From JACRLV01 sp045863555 (GTDB taxonomy: Bacteria > Planctomycetota > Phycisphaerae > UBA1845 > Fen-1342), in NCBI GenBank assembly GCA_045863555.1, contig BTUU01000021.1, positions 32,766 through 96,765 on the forward strand: a stretch of DNA of 64,000 bases. Direction: 5' to 3'. This document shows positions 9,385 through 20,676 of the stretch, piece after piece (the stretch's first letter is position 1; each line of letters begins with the position of its first letter). The notes beneath the pieces were generated by a model, which was not told where the DNA came from, searched no databases, and was given only the letters and a program-made list of their open reading frames with translations. Made by a program: the position numbers and the translations under genes.

Positions 9385-12000
9385 ATGCGATTTCTGCTGC
9401 AATGGATCGGTTTCTGCGCGGTTCTCTCGCCGCTCCATGCCGGCGAGCCGCTGCCCGCGTCGGACTGGATCACGACCGGCGTCGACTGCAAGCGATTCGC
9501 AGCCGGCGACGTGGATGGGGACGGGTTTGCCGACCTGCTGACGATCAACGGCAATCGTGATCTTTGCTGGGCGCCGTCGGTCAACGGGTGGAAATCCGGC
9601 GGCTGGCGGGTGCTGGCGAATGACCTGAGCCCGGAGGCGGTCGGGCTGGGCATGGCGGTTCGAGATGGGAAGCGGCGGGTCGTCGTCGTCGAAAGCGGCC
9701 GGGTGGTGGCGATCGCGCTGGTTGCGGGCGCGACGGCGGGTGAACGGATCGTCGTGGCGGCGTTGGATGGTCAGGTGTTCTCGGGGCTGGACGACGGAGG
9801 CGAGGGCGTTGTCCGCGACGCCGCGGGGAAGCGCTGGCGGCTGGGTGACGACGGGCGACAGGCGTCCGTGGCGGAAGATCCCCCGGAGCGGACCCTTGAT
9901 GTGGCGACGGTCACCGGGCCACCGTACGACCCGGACGCGTCGATCATGCAGCGCTTCGATTCAGGATTTGCGCCGAGCGGCGGGCGGCTGGCGTGGGCGG
10001 CGTTTGTGACGGCGCGGCCGCATCCGCATGTCGTGGTTCGAAACGCGGTGGTCGAAAGCCCGGACGCGGGCGACAGCGACTTCGACGGGCTTTCCGACGC
10101 CGACGAGGAGAAGCTGGAGACGAACCCGCGCGACCGGGACACCGACGGCGACGGTCTGCTCGACGGCTGGGAGGTCAATGGCATGCCCGCGGGGCGAGTC
10201 AGTGACCGCGGGCCGGCGGTCGCGCTGTATCGAGCGGATGCGGAAGGGGACGCGAGAGATCAGCAATTGAACCCGCGGCGCAAGGATGTGATCGTCAACG
10301 TCTCGTACTTCGAACAAGTCGACCGCAAGCAGTTTGGCGGCGAGATTCCGCGCGTGCAGGCGGCGTATCGGGCGCTGACGTGTGCGAACCCCGACGGGTC
10401 GCAGGGCGTGTGGGTCCACGTGCGTGAACTGACGGCCGCGGTGGGGACGGACGACCAGAAAATGCCGTGGTGGGACGTTGGGAACAAGTATTTCGCGCGG
10501 TCGGAGCGGGGGCTGATGCACTGGCTCCAGGTGACGCCGTGGGGCGGGGGTCAGTCGAGCGAGACGGGCGACATGGGCGGGGCGGGCAACAACTGGGCGG
10601 TGTTCGCACACGAGTTCGGCCATCAGCTTTCCCTTTCGCACACGGGCGATTCCGCGCCGGGCTGGTGCCCGCTCTACACGTCGATGATGAACTACGCGTA
10701 CAGCTACAGCTTCGACGGTGACGGCGCGAAGCCGCACTTCAGCAGCGGCGAATTCCGCGCGGCCGTGCTCGACGAGCGGCGTCTGCGGGAAAAGCTGCCA
10801 TTTCCGATCGACCGGCTGGGTTTTCTCGCCAAACCGCCGTTCCGGTTCACGCTGAAGGCCGCGGAGGATGGCACGACGCTCATCGACTGGAACCACGACG
10901 GGGAGTTCGACGAGGGCGAGGTGATCGCGGACATCAACTACGGCGGCTCGACGCAGGCGGGACTGCGGAAGACGCACATGCTGATCGGTTCCGCGCCGTC
11001 GCTGGCGTATATCGGCGGCAAGTGCTTCATCGCCGCGGCCACGCACAAGCAGACGGCCGTCGGCGTGCGGATGCACAAGGGCGACGAGCAGTGGACGGCC
11101 GAGAGCGAGGCCGCGTCTTCGGCGACGCGGTTTGATCCGGTGCTGATCGGCGGGCCGGATTTCGGCGTGCTCTTCGTGCGGCGGTTCGATTGCTGGGCAT
11201 TTGCAACGGTGAAACCGGGCGAGAAAGCGGACGATCCGCCGGCGGTCTCAGCGCTGACGCCGCTGCCGGCGCTGACGGCGACGGACGTATCGGCGATCCG
11301 CGTCGGCGAGCGCGTGCTGGTGCTTTCGCGGCACGACACCGGCGAGACGGCGGCGGCGTGGCTGACGCTCGGGGAAAAGCCCGCGCTGGGCGAGACGAAG
11401 AAACTGACGCTCACTTCACAGGTGCCGCCGGGCCTCGCGATCAACCCGGCCGACGGCACAATCACGGTCGTCTCCTCGGCGCGGCACGAGAAGAACGGGC
11501 CGTTCTGCATGCAGATCTCATCGCTGACGATCGAGGGCGACGAGATCGGCGAGACGCCGGCGGAATGGACGCACGGCGGGCGACTGTGCCACTGCACGAG
11601 CCGGCCGGTGCCGGTATACCCCGATTTCGGCGGCCGGCCGCAGCTCACGATCTTTCACACGGGCTGGGCGGACGGCGGCGGGACGTGGACGGCGTGGCGG
11701 ACGAACCGGGTGGGCAACAAGTCGCTCGACGACGGATGGCTGACGAGCCAGTTGTATGACGAATGGACGCGGTCGCGCGTGGCGCTGGGGTTTGCGGACG
11801 GGCCGGAGGGCGCGTTTTACGCATTCCGCTGGGACCCGGGCGATCACCACGACTGGAAGATCAACACGATGTTCGTAGCCCGCGGCGGCTATGGGATCGA
11901 CGATCAGCCGATGCGCGATTTTGACGACGGGGCAAAGATCGGGCTGTGGGGGATCCGGCACTCGATCCTGACGATGCCCACGGACGCGGAGCTGAAGTAG
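9385..12000 (+). CDS. Secreted metzincin-like metalloprotease with FG-GAP and TSP3-type calcium repeats
   Basis: An 871-residue protein with a signal peptide (about residues 1-20). Residues 30-60 carry an FG-GAP/VCBS-like segment (AAGDVDGDGFADLL). Residues about 228-265 hold thrombospondin-type-3-like calcium loops (DSDFDGLSDADE, DTDGDGLLDGWEV). A zinc-binding motif HEFGHQLSLSH sits at 409-419 and is followed by a methionine-turn candidate (SMMNYAYSY). HExxHxxxxxH with a Met-turn is the metzincin signature, so the protein is probably an extracellular zinc peptidase; substrate unknown. The C-terminal 350 residues look beta-propeller-like. The ATG at 9385 is preferred over 9370 because GAGGG is spaced six bases from it. 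It converges on the RND pump gene. Confidence 0.78.
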   Translation: MRFLLQWIGFCAVLSPLHAGEPLPASDWITTGVDCKRFAAGDVDGDGFADLLTINGNRDLCWAPSVNGWKSGGWRVLANDLSPEAVGLGMAVRDGKRRVVVVESGRVVAIALVAGATAGERIVVAALDGQVFSGLDDGGEGVVRDAAGKRWRLGDDGRQASVAEDPPERTLDVATVTGPPYDPDASIMQRFDSGFAPSGGRLAWAAFVTARPHPHVVVRNAVVESPDAGDSDFDGLSDADEEKLETNPRDRDTDGDGLLDGWEVNGMPAGRVSDRGPAVALYRADAEGDARDQQLNPRRKDVIVNVSYFEQVDRKQFGGEIPRVQAAYRALTCANPDGSQGVWVHVRELTAAVGTDDQKMPWWDVGNKYFARSERGLMHWLQVTPWGGGQSSETGDMGGAGNNWAVFAHEFGHQLSLSHTGDSAPGWCPLYTSMMNYAYSYSFDGDGAKPHFSSGEFRAAVLDERRLREKLPFPIDRLGFLAKPPFRFTLKAAEDGTTLIDWNHDGEFDEGEVIADINYGGSTQAGLRKTHMLIGSAPSLAYIGGKCFIAAATHKQTAVGVRMHKGDEQWTAESEAASSATRFDPVLIGGPDFGVLFVRRFDCWAFATVKPGEKADDPPAVSALTPLPALTATDVSAIRVGERVLVLSRHDTGETAAAWLTLGEKPALGETKKLTLTSQVPPGLAINPADGTITVVSSARHEKNGPFCMQISSLTIEGDEIGETPAEWTHGGRLCHCTSRPVPVYPDFGGRPQLTIFHTGWADGGGTWTAWRTNRVGNKSLDDGWLTSQLYDEWTRSRVALGFADGPEGAFYAFRWDPGDHHDWKINTMFVARGGYGIDDQPMRDFDDGAKIGLWGIRHSILTMPTDAELK

Positions 12001-12057
12001 CGAATCCGTCAGTACTCAAACGAATCGCTGCGATTCAGTCAGCGGTTGCCGGTCCGC

Positions 12058-15000
12058 TCAATGGTCGCGCGGAACGGGCGCCAGGTTCGACGCGACTGCC
12101 CCCGCTTCGTCGAGATTGCGCGCTCGCGCGAATGACTCGCGAATCTGCATGACGACGCTGAGCGCCATGGGGACGATGATCAGCGTGCCGATCGTGGCCA
12201 CGAGCAAGCCGCCGAGCATGACCGCCGCGAGGCCGCGATAGAGCTCGCTCCCCGCGCCGGGCATGAGCGCGAGGGGCAACTGGCCGAAAAAGGTGGTCAG
12301 GCTGGTCATGAGGACGGGGCGGACGCGCGTGCGCGCGGCCTCGCGGACGGACGCGTGCGGGTCCATGCCGTGCAGCCGCCAGTTCTGAAGCGATTGGTCC
12401 ACGAGCAGGATGGCGTTGTTGACGACCGTGCCGACAAGGATGACGAACCCCAGGAACGTGAGCACGTCGAGCTGCTGGACGGGTTGGTTGGTGGCGAGAA
12501 GCGTGCCCCAGTGGCAGATCGCCAGGCCGAGGAAGCCGCCGAAGATCGCGAGCGGAACGCTGAACATGATCACGAACGGGTAAACCCAGCTCTCGTAGAG
12601 CGCGCAGAGCAGCAGGTACGTGATCAGCACCGACAGGAAGAACCGGCCGCTCAGGAGGTTGATGAGGCTGTTGAGCGTCCAGCCTTCCCATTTTCCGAGC
12701 ATGGCGTTGCGGGCGTTGACGAGCTTGTCGGCGTTGCCGGTGAGGGAGATCGTGATGCTGGGGTCGATCCTCCCGGCGTCGCGAAGCTGGCGTTCGATGC
12801 CGGTCTCGGGGTCGGTGATCTGGCCGATCACGGATTCGAGGGCCATTGATTCCGGCGGCGTGACCGTCAGCGTCACGGAGCGCTGCCGCTCGGTGTGGTT
12901 GATCTGTTCGAGCGCGGTGGTGTCCAGCAGGCGCACGGCGGCGCTGAGCGGGACGATCTGGCCGCGGGGCGAGTAAATGGGGACGTTGGCGACGTCGCGC
13001 GTCGGTCGCTGCTTCTGGCCCTTGACGTACAGGGAGATGTCGATGGTGTCGCCGCCGGAGATGCGGTAATCGCCGACGTACGCGCCGTCGCCGCAGGCTT
13101 CGACGATGCGGCCGATTTCAGCGGCGGTGAGACCCATTTCGGCGGCCCGCTCGCGATCGGGCACGATGCGCAGCTCGGGGCGGCCGAGGTTGAAGTTCGC
13201 GGGGTCGGAGCGCGGAAACCCGAAGCGCTGCATGCAGGCCATCTGCACGGCGGAGGCGGCTGCGACGACGTGGTCGAGGTTATCGCCGCGGATCTGGATC
13301 TCGGCGTTGTTTCCGCCGCCGAAGTTGAAGAGCTGGGCCTGCTGGAAGAAGGCGTAGGTACCGGGAATGCTCTGGCCGGCGGTCTGGAGCAGGCGGACGA
13401 GCGGCTTGACGCGGGCGGGGTCCTTGCTGGCCGCGCCCATGAAGCAGCCCTCGTTGAAGGCGACGAAGAAGAAATTGTCGATGAGCGGCGGGGGCGTGAG
13501 CCACTCGCGCCGGGCGTGGTCGCGTTCGAGGGCGCTGAGGGCTTCGTTGTTCACGTCGGGGATGGCCCCGGCCGCGAGCATCGTTTCGATCTGCTGCCCC
13601 CAGCGGCGGTCGAGTTCGGCCTTCTCCGGCGAATTCTCGTCCTTAATGCGCCAGTAGTCGCCGATCTGGGCCTCGATCGTTCGCGCCATGCGCGCGTATT
13701 CCTCGGTGCTGTAGCCGGGCGGCGTAAGCAGGAAGCCGAACACGAGGTTGCGGTTTCCGGCGGGGAGGTAGGTGGAATTCGGGATGAGCAGATAGCCGAT
13801 CACGAGCGAGCCGAGGGCGACGGCGACCACCAGGGCCGTACGGAGCGACGCGGGCCAGCCGATCACACGGTCGACGACGCCGGCCACGGCGCTCGCGATC
13901 CAGCCGGTCGAGACGTGCTTTTCGGCGTCGCTGATGGCGCCCCGACCCCGCGCGCGGGTGCGCAACAGCCGAGATGCGAGCACGGGCGTGACGGTGATCG
14001 CGACGAGGAGGGAGAGGCCGACGGCGGAGACGGTCGCGACGCTGATGTCGCGGAAGAGCTGGCCGGCCTCCTCGCGGACGAGGATGACGGGAATGAAGAC
14101 GGCCATGGTGGTCAGCGTGCCGGCGAGGACGGCGGCCCAGACTTCGCTGGTTCCTTCGTGCGCGGCGCGGGCGACGTCCTTGCCCATCTGGCGGTGGCGG
14201 TAGATGTTCTCAAGGACGACGATGCAGTTGTCGACGACCATGCCGACGGCGAAGGCGATGCCGGCGAGGGAGACGACGTTGAGCGTGCGGCCCATCGCGA
14301 CGATGACCAGGAAGCTCGCGACGACGCACACGGGGATCGAAAGCGCGACCGCGAGCGTGGCCCGCCAGTTGCGGAGAAAGACGAGCATGACGATGACGGC
14401 GAGGCCGCCGCCGAAAACGATGTTGCTGTTGATCAGCGCGATGGACTGGTCGATGTAGACGGTTTCGTCGTAGACCTGCACGAGCTCCAGCGACATGCTG
14501 CGCGCCTGGAGGACTTCCTTGTTCACGCGCGCGATGGCGTTCTTGAGTTCGGCCATCACCTCCATCACGTTCGCGCCGGTTTCGCGCCGGACCGGGAAGG
14601 CGAGGACATACTGGCCCTTGCTGCGGACGAGGCCCTCGGGGTCCTTGTAGGCCACCTCGACATCGGCGACTTCGCGCACGTAGACCGGTCCGCCGGGCGT
14701 GTGCGCGATGACGGTGTTGAGAATCTCGTCCGGGGACTGGTACTGGCCGACGGAACGCAGGGCGTAGTCGCGTTTTCCCTGGGTAACGGTTCCGGCGGAG
14801 ATATTCGTGTTCTGCCGCCGGAGGGCGGTCTCGACCTGGGAGAAGGTGATGCCGCGCGCGGCGAGCTGACCGGCGTCGACGCGGACCTGGACCTCGCGCT
14901 CGAAGCCGCCGTAGATATTCGTGCCGGCGACGCCCGGGACGCGGTCGAGGTAGGGCTGGATGTAGTCTTCCGCGAAGTCGCGCAGCTTGCGGACTTCGTC

Positions 15001-15450
15001 GCTGTCCTCTGGCGCGTAGAGAATGAGCCAGGCGATCGTCGTGCCGATTTCGGCATCGCCGACCTGGATCGTCGGCTCCTCGACTTCGATCGGGTAGCCG
15101 CTGACCTGGCGGAGCTTGTCATTGACGTCCTGGACGGCCTCGGCTCGCGAGACGTCGGGATAGAATTCGAGCGTGACGCTGGCGAGGTTGTCGCGGGCGC
15201 TGCTCGTCATCTTCGTCAGGCCCTTGACGCTGCGCAGCATCTCCTCCTGCCGGTCGATGATCTCCTGTTCGACTTCCTGCGGATTGGCGCCGGGCCAGAC
15301 CGTGTTGACGTTGATGACGGGCGTATCGACGTTCGGCGTGAGCTGGATCGGAATCGCGAAGAGCGAGAGGAGACCGAACAGCGATACGAGCAGCACGCCG
15401 ACGCTGACGCCGACGGGGCGCTCGATGCACATGCGGATGAAATTACCCAC
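12058..15450 (-). CDS. RND efflux transporter permease (AcrB/HAE1 family)
   Basis: An 1130-residue inner-membrane proton-driven exporter. The N-terminus (FIRMCIERPVGVSVGVLLVS) and the porter-domain motif NTVWPGANPQEVE are typical of HAE1-type RND pumps, as is TM4 with AGIAFAVGMVVDNCIVVLENI. In TM4 the first proton-relay acid is kept (Asp) and the second position is Asn, as in many HAE1 subgroups. Late segments such as GFVILVGTVVNNAILLVDQ match TM10-11. The start is GTG, directly following the TAA of the adaptor gene, so the two are translated as one operon. No outer-membrane TolC-like gene is present in the window. Substrate cannot be read from sequence. Confidence 0.95.
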   Translation of the reverse strand: MGNFIRMCIERPVGVSVGVLLVSLFGLLSLFAIPIQLTPNVDTPVINVNTVWPGANPQEVEQEIIDRQEEMLRSVKGLTKMTSSARDNLASVTLEFYPDVSRAEAVQDVNDKLRQVSGYPIEVEEPTIQVGDAEIGTTIAWLILYAPEDSDEVRKLRDFAEDYIQPYLDRVPGVAGTNIYGGFEREVQVRVDAGQLAARGITFSQVETALRRQNTNISAGTVTQGKRDYALRSVGQYQSPDEILNTVIAHTPGGPVYVREVADVEVAYKDPEGLVRSKGQYVLAFPVRRETGANVMEVMAELKNAIARVNKEVLQARSMSLELVQVYDETVYIDQSIALINSNIVFGGGLAVIVMLVFLRNWRATLAVALSIPVCVVASFLVIVAMGRTLNVVSLAGIAFAVGMVVDNCIVVLENIYRHRQMGKDVARAAHEGTSEVWAAVLAGTLTTMAVFIPVILVREEAGQLFRDISVATVSAVGLSLLVAITVTPVLASRLLRTRARGRGAISDAEKHVSTGWIASAVAGVVDRVIGWPASLRTALVVAVALGSLVIGYLLIPNSTYLPAGNRNLVFGFLLTPPGYSTEEYARMARTIEAQIGDYWRIKDENSPEKAELDRRWGQQIETMLAAGAIPDVNNEALSALERDHARREWLTPPPLIDNFFFVAFNEGCFMGAASKDPARVKPLVRLLQTAGQSIPGTYAFFQQAQLFNFGGGNNAEIQIRGDNLDHVVAAASAVQMACMQRFGFPRSDPANFNLGRPELRIVPDRERAAEMGLTAAEIGRIVEACGDGAYVGDYRISGGDTIDISLYVKGQKQRPTRDVANVPIYSPRGQIVPLSAAVRLLDTTALEQINHTERQRSVTLTVTPPESMALESVIGQITDPETGIERQLRDAGRIDPSITISLTGNADKLVNARNAMLGKWEGWTLNSLINLLSGRFFLSVLITYLLLCALYESWVYPFVIMFSVPLAIFGGFLGLAICHWGTLLATNQPVQQLDVLTFLGFVILVGTVVNNAILLVDQSLQNWRLHGMDPHASVREAARTRVRPVLMTSLTTFFGQLPLALMPGAGSELYRGLAAVMLGGLLVATIGTLIIVPMALSVVMQIRESFARARNLDEAGAVASNLAPVPRDH

Positions 15451-16764
15451 TTACTGACCTCCGGCCGGCCGGGCCTGCGTCGGGGGCGAGCCGCCGGATG
15501 CGGCCGCGGGTTGCGATGCCGGGGAGGTCGACGGCTGGGCGGCGGGAAGGGTGATCACGGGCGTCGGGGCGAAGAGCCGCTCATTTCCGCGAATCACGAC
15601 TTCGCCGCCGGGCCGCAGGCCGGGCGCTTCGACGGCGATCAGTCCGCCGGTCTCCAGGCCGGTGGTCACGGGCGTCGGCATGGCCGTTTTTGCGCCGTCC
15701 GCGCCCGGGATGACGACGAAGATCTGCTTGGAGAGGCCCTGGGCGACGACCGCGTCCTTGCTGACGAGCAGACGCTTGCCGGGCGGGCCGCTGGCGACCT
15801 GGGCCCAGACGAACATGCCCGGCAGGAGGGTGTGGTCGGTATTGGGGATGTCGATTTCGACGGGAAACGTCCGGGCGGCGGGGGCCGCGAGGGGGATTAC
15901 GCGCGTGACCGTGCCTTCGTAAGACCGGTTGAGGGCTTCGACGACGATCGACGCCGGCGAGCCTTCCCGGGCGAAGGGGATCGCGGTCTCGGGCACGTCG
16001 ACGCGGATGCGGACCTTTTCGAGCGAGAGCAGTTCGTAAATCGGGTTGCCGGCCTGGACCCACTCCCCAACCTCGGTGCGGCGGCTGACGACGAAGCCGT
16101 CGAAGGGAGCCTTCATCTGCGTCTTGGCAAGCTCGCGGGCGAGGCGGTCGACGACGGCCTTCTGCGCGAGGACGTCGTAGCGGGCCTTGTCGATCAACTG
16201 TTTCCGCGGGCCGTTCTTTGCCTCGTCGAGTTCCGCCTTGGCCATCGCGAGGCGGGCCTCGGCGGCGGTGTACTCCATCTGCGTGTCGTGGACTTCCTTT
16301 TCGTTGCTGCGGGCCTGCTCGGCGAGTTCGTCGACGCGGCGCTTCTCATAGCGCCATTTGCTCGCGAGCGCCGCCGCCGCTTCGAACGCGGCCTGCTTCA
16401 GCGCCACCGTCTCCATGCGGGTTCCGGCGAGCAGTTCATCGAGCGTTGCCTGAAGTGCGTCCAGCTCTCCCTGCGCCTCGCGGAGGCGCAGCTCGGGCAC
16501 CTCGGGGTCGAGGCGGCAGACGACCTCGCCGGCCTTGAAGAACCGGCCTTCAACCGGCGGAAAATCCGCGACGATGCCGCTGACCTCGGTGGCGACGACG
16601 GCGCGTTTGTCGGCGTTGACGGTCCCGACCAGGCGGATCGTCGGGGGAATATCGCGTTCGACGATGGGGCCTACGATTACCTGCGTCGGGCCGCCGGGCT
16701 GGGCCGGCGCGGTCGCGGCGAGTGACACGAGGAGCCAGACCCGCACCAGGGGGGAATCGTTCAT
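15451..16764 (-). CDS. RND efflux periplasmic adaptor subunit (membrane fusion protein)
   Basis: A 437-residue adaptor. After a signal peptide (about residues 1-21) come the biotinyl-lipoyl-like half (VVATEVSGIVADFPPVEG, GEVVCRLDP), a long alpha-helical hairpin (about 90-200), the second lipoyl half (MKAPFDGFVVSRRTEVGEWV) and the beta-barrel/membrane-proximal domains. The C-terminus is a Pro/Ser/Ala-rich tail. It should link the RND permease to an outer-membrane channel. The start at 16764 is chosen because it gives a clean signal peptide; an in-frame start 15 codons upstream would add a charged stretch. A candidate promoter and a perfect palindrome lie upstream. Confidence 0.92.
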   Translation of the reverse strand: MNDSPLVRVWLLVSLAATAPAQPGGPTQVIVGPIVERDIPPTIRLVGTVNADKRAVVATEVSGIVADFPPVEGRFFKAGEVVCRLDPEVPELRLREAQGELDALQATLDELLAGTRMETVALKQAAFEAAAALASKWRYEKRRVDELAEQARSNEKEVHDTQMEYTAAEARLAMAKAELDEAKNGPRKQLIDKARYDVLAQKAVVDRLARELAKTQMKAPFDGFVVSRRTEVGEWVQAGNPIYELLSLEKVRIRVDVPETAIPFAREGSPASIVVEALNRSYEGTVTRVIPLAAPAARTFPVEIDIPNTDHTLLPGMFVWAQVASGPPGKRLLVSKDAVVAQGLSKQIFVVIPGADGAKTAMPTPVTTGLETGGLIAVEAPGLRPGGEVVIRGNERLFAPTPVITLPAAQPSTSPASQPAAASGGSPPTQARPAGGQ

Positions 16765-16815
16765 AGGGATTCGCGCCTTGCGTACACCGTTTGGAGGATT
16801 GCTCAGCAACGACGG

Positions 16816-16843
16816 AGTCTACTCGGACTTACCCAATGGTCAA
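16816..16843 (-). promoter_or_regulatory. Candidate promoter of the RND adaptor-pump operon
   Basis: Read on the minus strand, TTGACC (16843-16838) is followed after 16 bases by TAGACT (16821-16816). These match the sigma70-type -35 and -10 boxes at 5 of 6 and 4 of 6 positions. The start codon of the adaptor gene lies about 50 bases downstream. No other good pair is seen in the interval. Confidence 0.4.
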
Positions 16844-16852
16844 GGTTGCACG

Positions 16853-16866
16853 TGAACGATCGTTCA
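16853..16866. promoter_or_regulatory. Perfect 14-bp palindrome, candidate TetR-type operator
   Basis: The sequence TGAACGATCGTTCA is a perfect inverted repeat with no spacer. It lies ten bases upstream of the proposed -35 box of the RND operon and 89 bases from the adaptor start codon. RND pumps are commonly repressed by TetR/AcrR proteins binding palindromes of this kind. No regulator gene is adjacent, so the cognate repressor would be encoded elsewhere. Confidence 0.45.
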
Positions 16867-16959
16867 TTTGAGGGGTGCGGGGCGCGGGCGATCGTGGGCG
16901 GCCGGAGTTGCGCGGGGGTGCGGGGATTAGCGCGAAACGGTCGAAAAGGAAAAATCCTG

Positions 16960-16988
16960 TTGAAAACACGCCCGCGGGTCGATATGGT
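16960..16988 (+). promoter_or_regulatory. Candidate promoter for fusA
   Basis: TTGAAA (16960-16965) and TATGGT (16983-16988) are separated by exactly 17 bases, a good sigma70-type match. The fusA start codon is 341 bases downstream, implying a long untranslated leader if this promoter is used. The interval 16867-17329 shows no credible coding sequence. Confidence 0.4.
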
Positions 16989-17056
16989 GTAGGACTCTAC
17001 ATCGGGCGACCGGTGTGGGTACGCGCTTTCGGCGGGCCGCGTGGTGGCGCCGGAAG

Positions 17057-17074
17057 CCCTTTGCAAGCAAAGGG
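17057..17074. repeat. Inverted repeat in the fusA leader
   Basis: CCCTTTG and CAAAGGG flank a four-base CAAG spacer; the pairing can extend one further base inward. In RNA this would make a short stable hairpin about 80 bases after the candidate -10 box. It could be an operator or a leader structure, or have no role. Confidence 0.35.
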
Positions 17075-17329
17075 TTGTGATCGCGTTCGGTCGCGGAAGG
17101 CCGGCCCGCCCGCCGGGGAGCTTTCCGAAGTCGAGGGTCAATCGCGCGGCGTCGCAACGCCGGCGCTCACGAGCGATTGTCCTTTCCCTTGCAGACCGTG
17201 AACAGGAGTTGGGAAAGATGCTCGCGGCGGGACGCCGCGGGTCGCGGGTAAGGACTACCTCCGGGTCGCGTGTCGTGCCCGAGTCGCGATGTAAGTAACG
17301 ACACAAAAAAGGGTTATGGACGGACGACA

Positions 17330-19420
<2,091 letters not shown>

Positions 19421-19478
19421 GGCCACGGGCTGTCCAGAGCCGGAGTCAGAAACACGGGCGGGGCGGGGGTCAGCGATA

Positions 19479-19490
19479 CCCCCCCCCCCC
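19479..19490 (+). repeat. Homopolymer tract of twelve C
   Basis: Twelve consecutive C residues lie between the convergent ends of fusA and the lipoprotein gene, 15 bases beyond the lipoprotein stop codon. A second run of seven C starts at about 19511, inside the 3' end of the lipoprotein gene. Such runs are prone to slippage and to sequencing error. Confidence 0.8.
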
Positions 19491-19505
19491 GGTTAGGGTG
19501 CTGAT

Positions 19506-20381
19506 TTAAAACCCCCCCAGATCGGTCGAAAACACCCCACCCCCCAGCACCCACCCCCGGGGGTACACGGCGAACAGGTTGTACCCGAACGACGGGCCGC
19601 CGTTGATGCTGACGGTTACGTCACCCGTCGACGGCGACGTGGCGGTGAAGGTGACGGCGATGCTGTCGAACGTCTGGCCGGTCAGCGTCATCGTGCCGCC
19701 CTGCGGGATGAAGTTGCCGTTGTTCGCGAGCGACGTGACTACGTTGACGAGCGTGACGCCGTAGGTCTCGTCGTCGGCGGTCACGTCGCCTTCGAAGGAC
19801 GCGAAGGTGGTCGCGGCGGACGTGGAGTCGTAGCTCGCCTGGCCGGAGCCCGTCGTCGAGACGCTGGACGCGGCGTCGCTGTAGGTGATGTCCCACGCGC
19901 CGAGGGCGCTGATCGTCGTCGGCGTGACGTCGTACGTGAACGACAGCGAGCCTTCGAGCGCGTAGCCGTTGCACGTCAGCGCGCCGAACTGGGCGTCGAT
20001 GGTGCTGGCCGACTGGCTGAAGCTTCCGGAAACGCTGCCGCTGCACGAGTAGGCGGTCGAGCCGAGCACGTCGCAGCCGTCGCCGAAGTCGAGCGCGACC
20101 GCGAGCGAGAGCCCGTCGGCGGTGTCGGCGCTGAAGCTCGCCTCGGGGCAGGTCGAGCTCGTGCGCGAGGCCTGGGCGTCGCCGCCCGTCGCGTTCTGCG
20201 TCGTGTTGAGCGAGCCTGTCAGGGATTCGATCGACTGGATGGCCGCCTCGATCGCGGCTGCCTGGCCGCCGCTGACCTGCTGCGTGCCGGTCGACGAGCC
20301 CGTCTGCTGCTGCGGACAGCCCGCCAGCAGGCAGACCACGCCGAACCCGATGAAGCAACTGCCCTTCGCCATGTCATTCAT
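19506..20381 (-). CDS. Predicted lipoprotein, low-complexity beta-rich exported protein
   Basis: A 291-residue protein with a lipoprotein signal: a hydrophobic stretch (FIGFGVVCLLAGC) in which LLAGC fits the lipobox, with Cys as the lipid-modified residue. After a Gln/Ser/Thr linker the mature part is rich in Ser, Thr, Gly and Asp and contains four further cysteines, consistent with an extracytoplasmic beta-sandwich or beta-helix. No named family is recognised. The ATG at 20381 is selected because AAGGAG is seven bases upstream; a nearer ATG at 20387 is too close to it. The C-terminal codons include a C7 run at about 19511 and may be affected by indels. Confidence 0.75.
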   Translation of the reverse strand: MNDMAKGSCFIGFGVVCLLAGCPQQQTGSSTGTQQVSGGQAAAIEAAIQSIESLTGSLNTTQNATGGDAQASRTSSTCPEASFSADTADGLSLAVALDFGDGCDVLGSTAYSCSGSVSGSFSQSASTIDAQFGALTCNGYALEGSLSFTYDVTPTTISALGAWDITYSDAASSVSTTGSGQASYDSTSAATTFASFEGDVTADDETYGVTLVNVVTSLANNGNFIPQGGTMTLTGQTFDSIAVTFTATSPSTGDVTVSINGGPSFGYNLFAVYPRGWVLGGGVFSTDLGGF

Positions 20382-20676
20382 GCTCATGCTCCTTGTGTCG
20401 AAGCCGCTCCGGCCCATTGCGGAGGGTCAGACCTCTTATCGGCCGCGATAGCACCGGCGGTGAGCGGAGTTCAGAAGTCGTTCGACCAGGGGTAAACACC
20501 TGAAGGCGCGAAACGCATCTGCCGATGATTCAATCGCACTAGATCGGTGCAACCGCTTTCGGCTCACGCGCAAATCGTGCCGCCGGCGAACGATCGGAGC
20601 GCCACGCGGACAGGATCGCATCCAGCGTGCGCAGCGGTGCCGGGCGATCGGCGAAGGATGGAGGGAGGACGAGACT

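Noticed and set aside
12022..12036. GAATCGC-T-GCGATTC palindrome after the metalloprotease gene
   Set aside because: The loop is too tight for a good hairpin and no T run follows. It could mark a transcript end but the evidence is too weak for a feature.
12895..16725. A 1276-residue open frame on the plus strand, opposite the RND pump and adaptor
   Set aside because: It is antisense to two clear genes, has extreme Asp/Arg/Gly/Val composition typical of GC-rich shadow frames and no recognisable domain.
16875..17298. Short plus-strand frames in the fusA leader
   Set aside because: No ribosome site and no protein character; the region fits an untranslated leader better.
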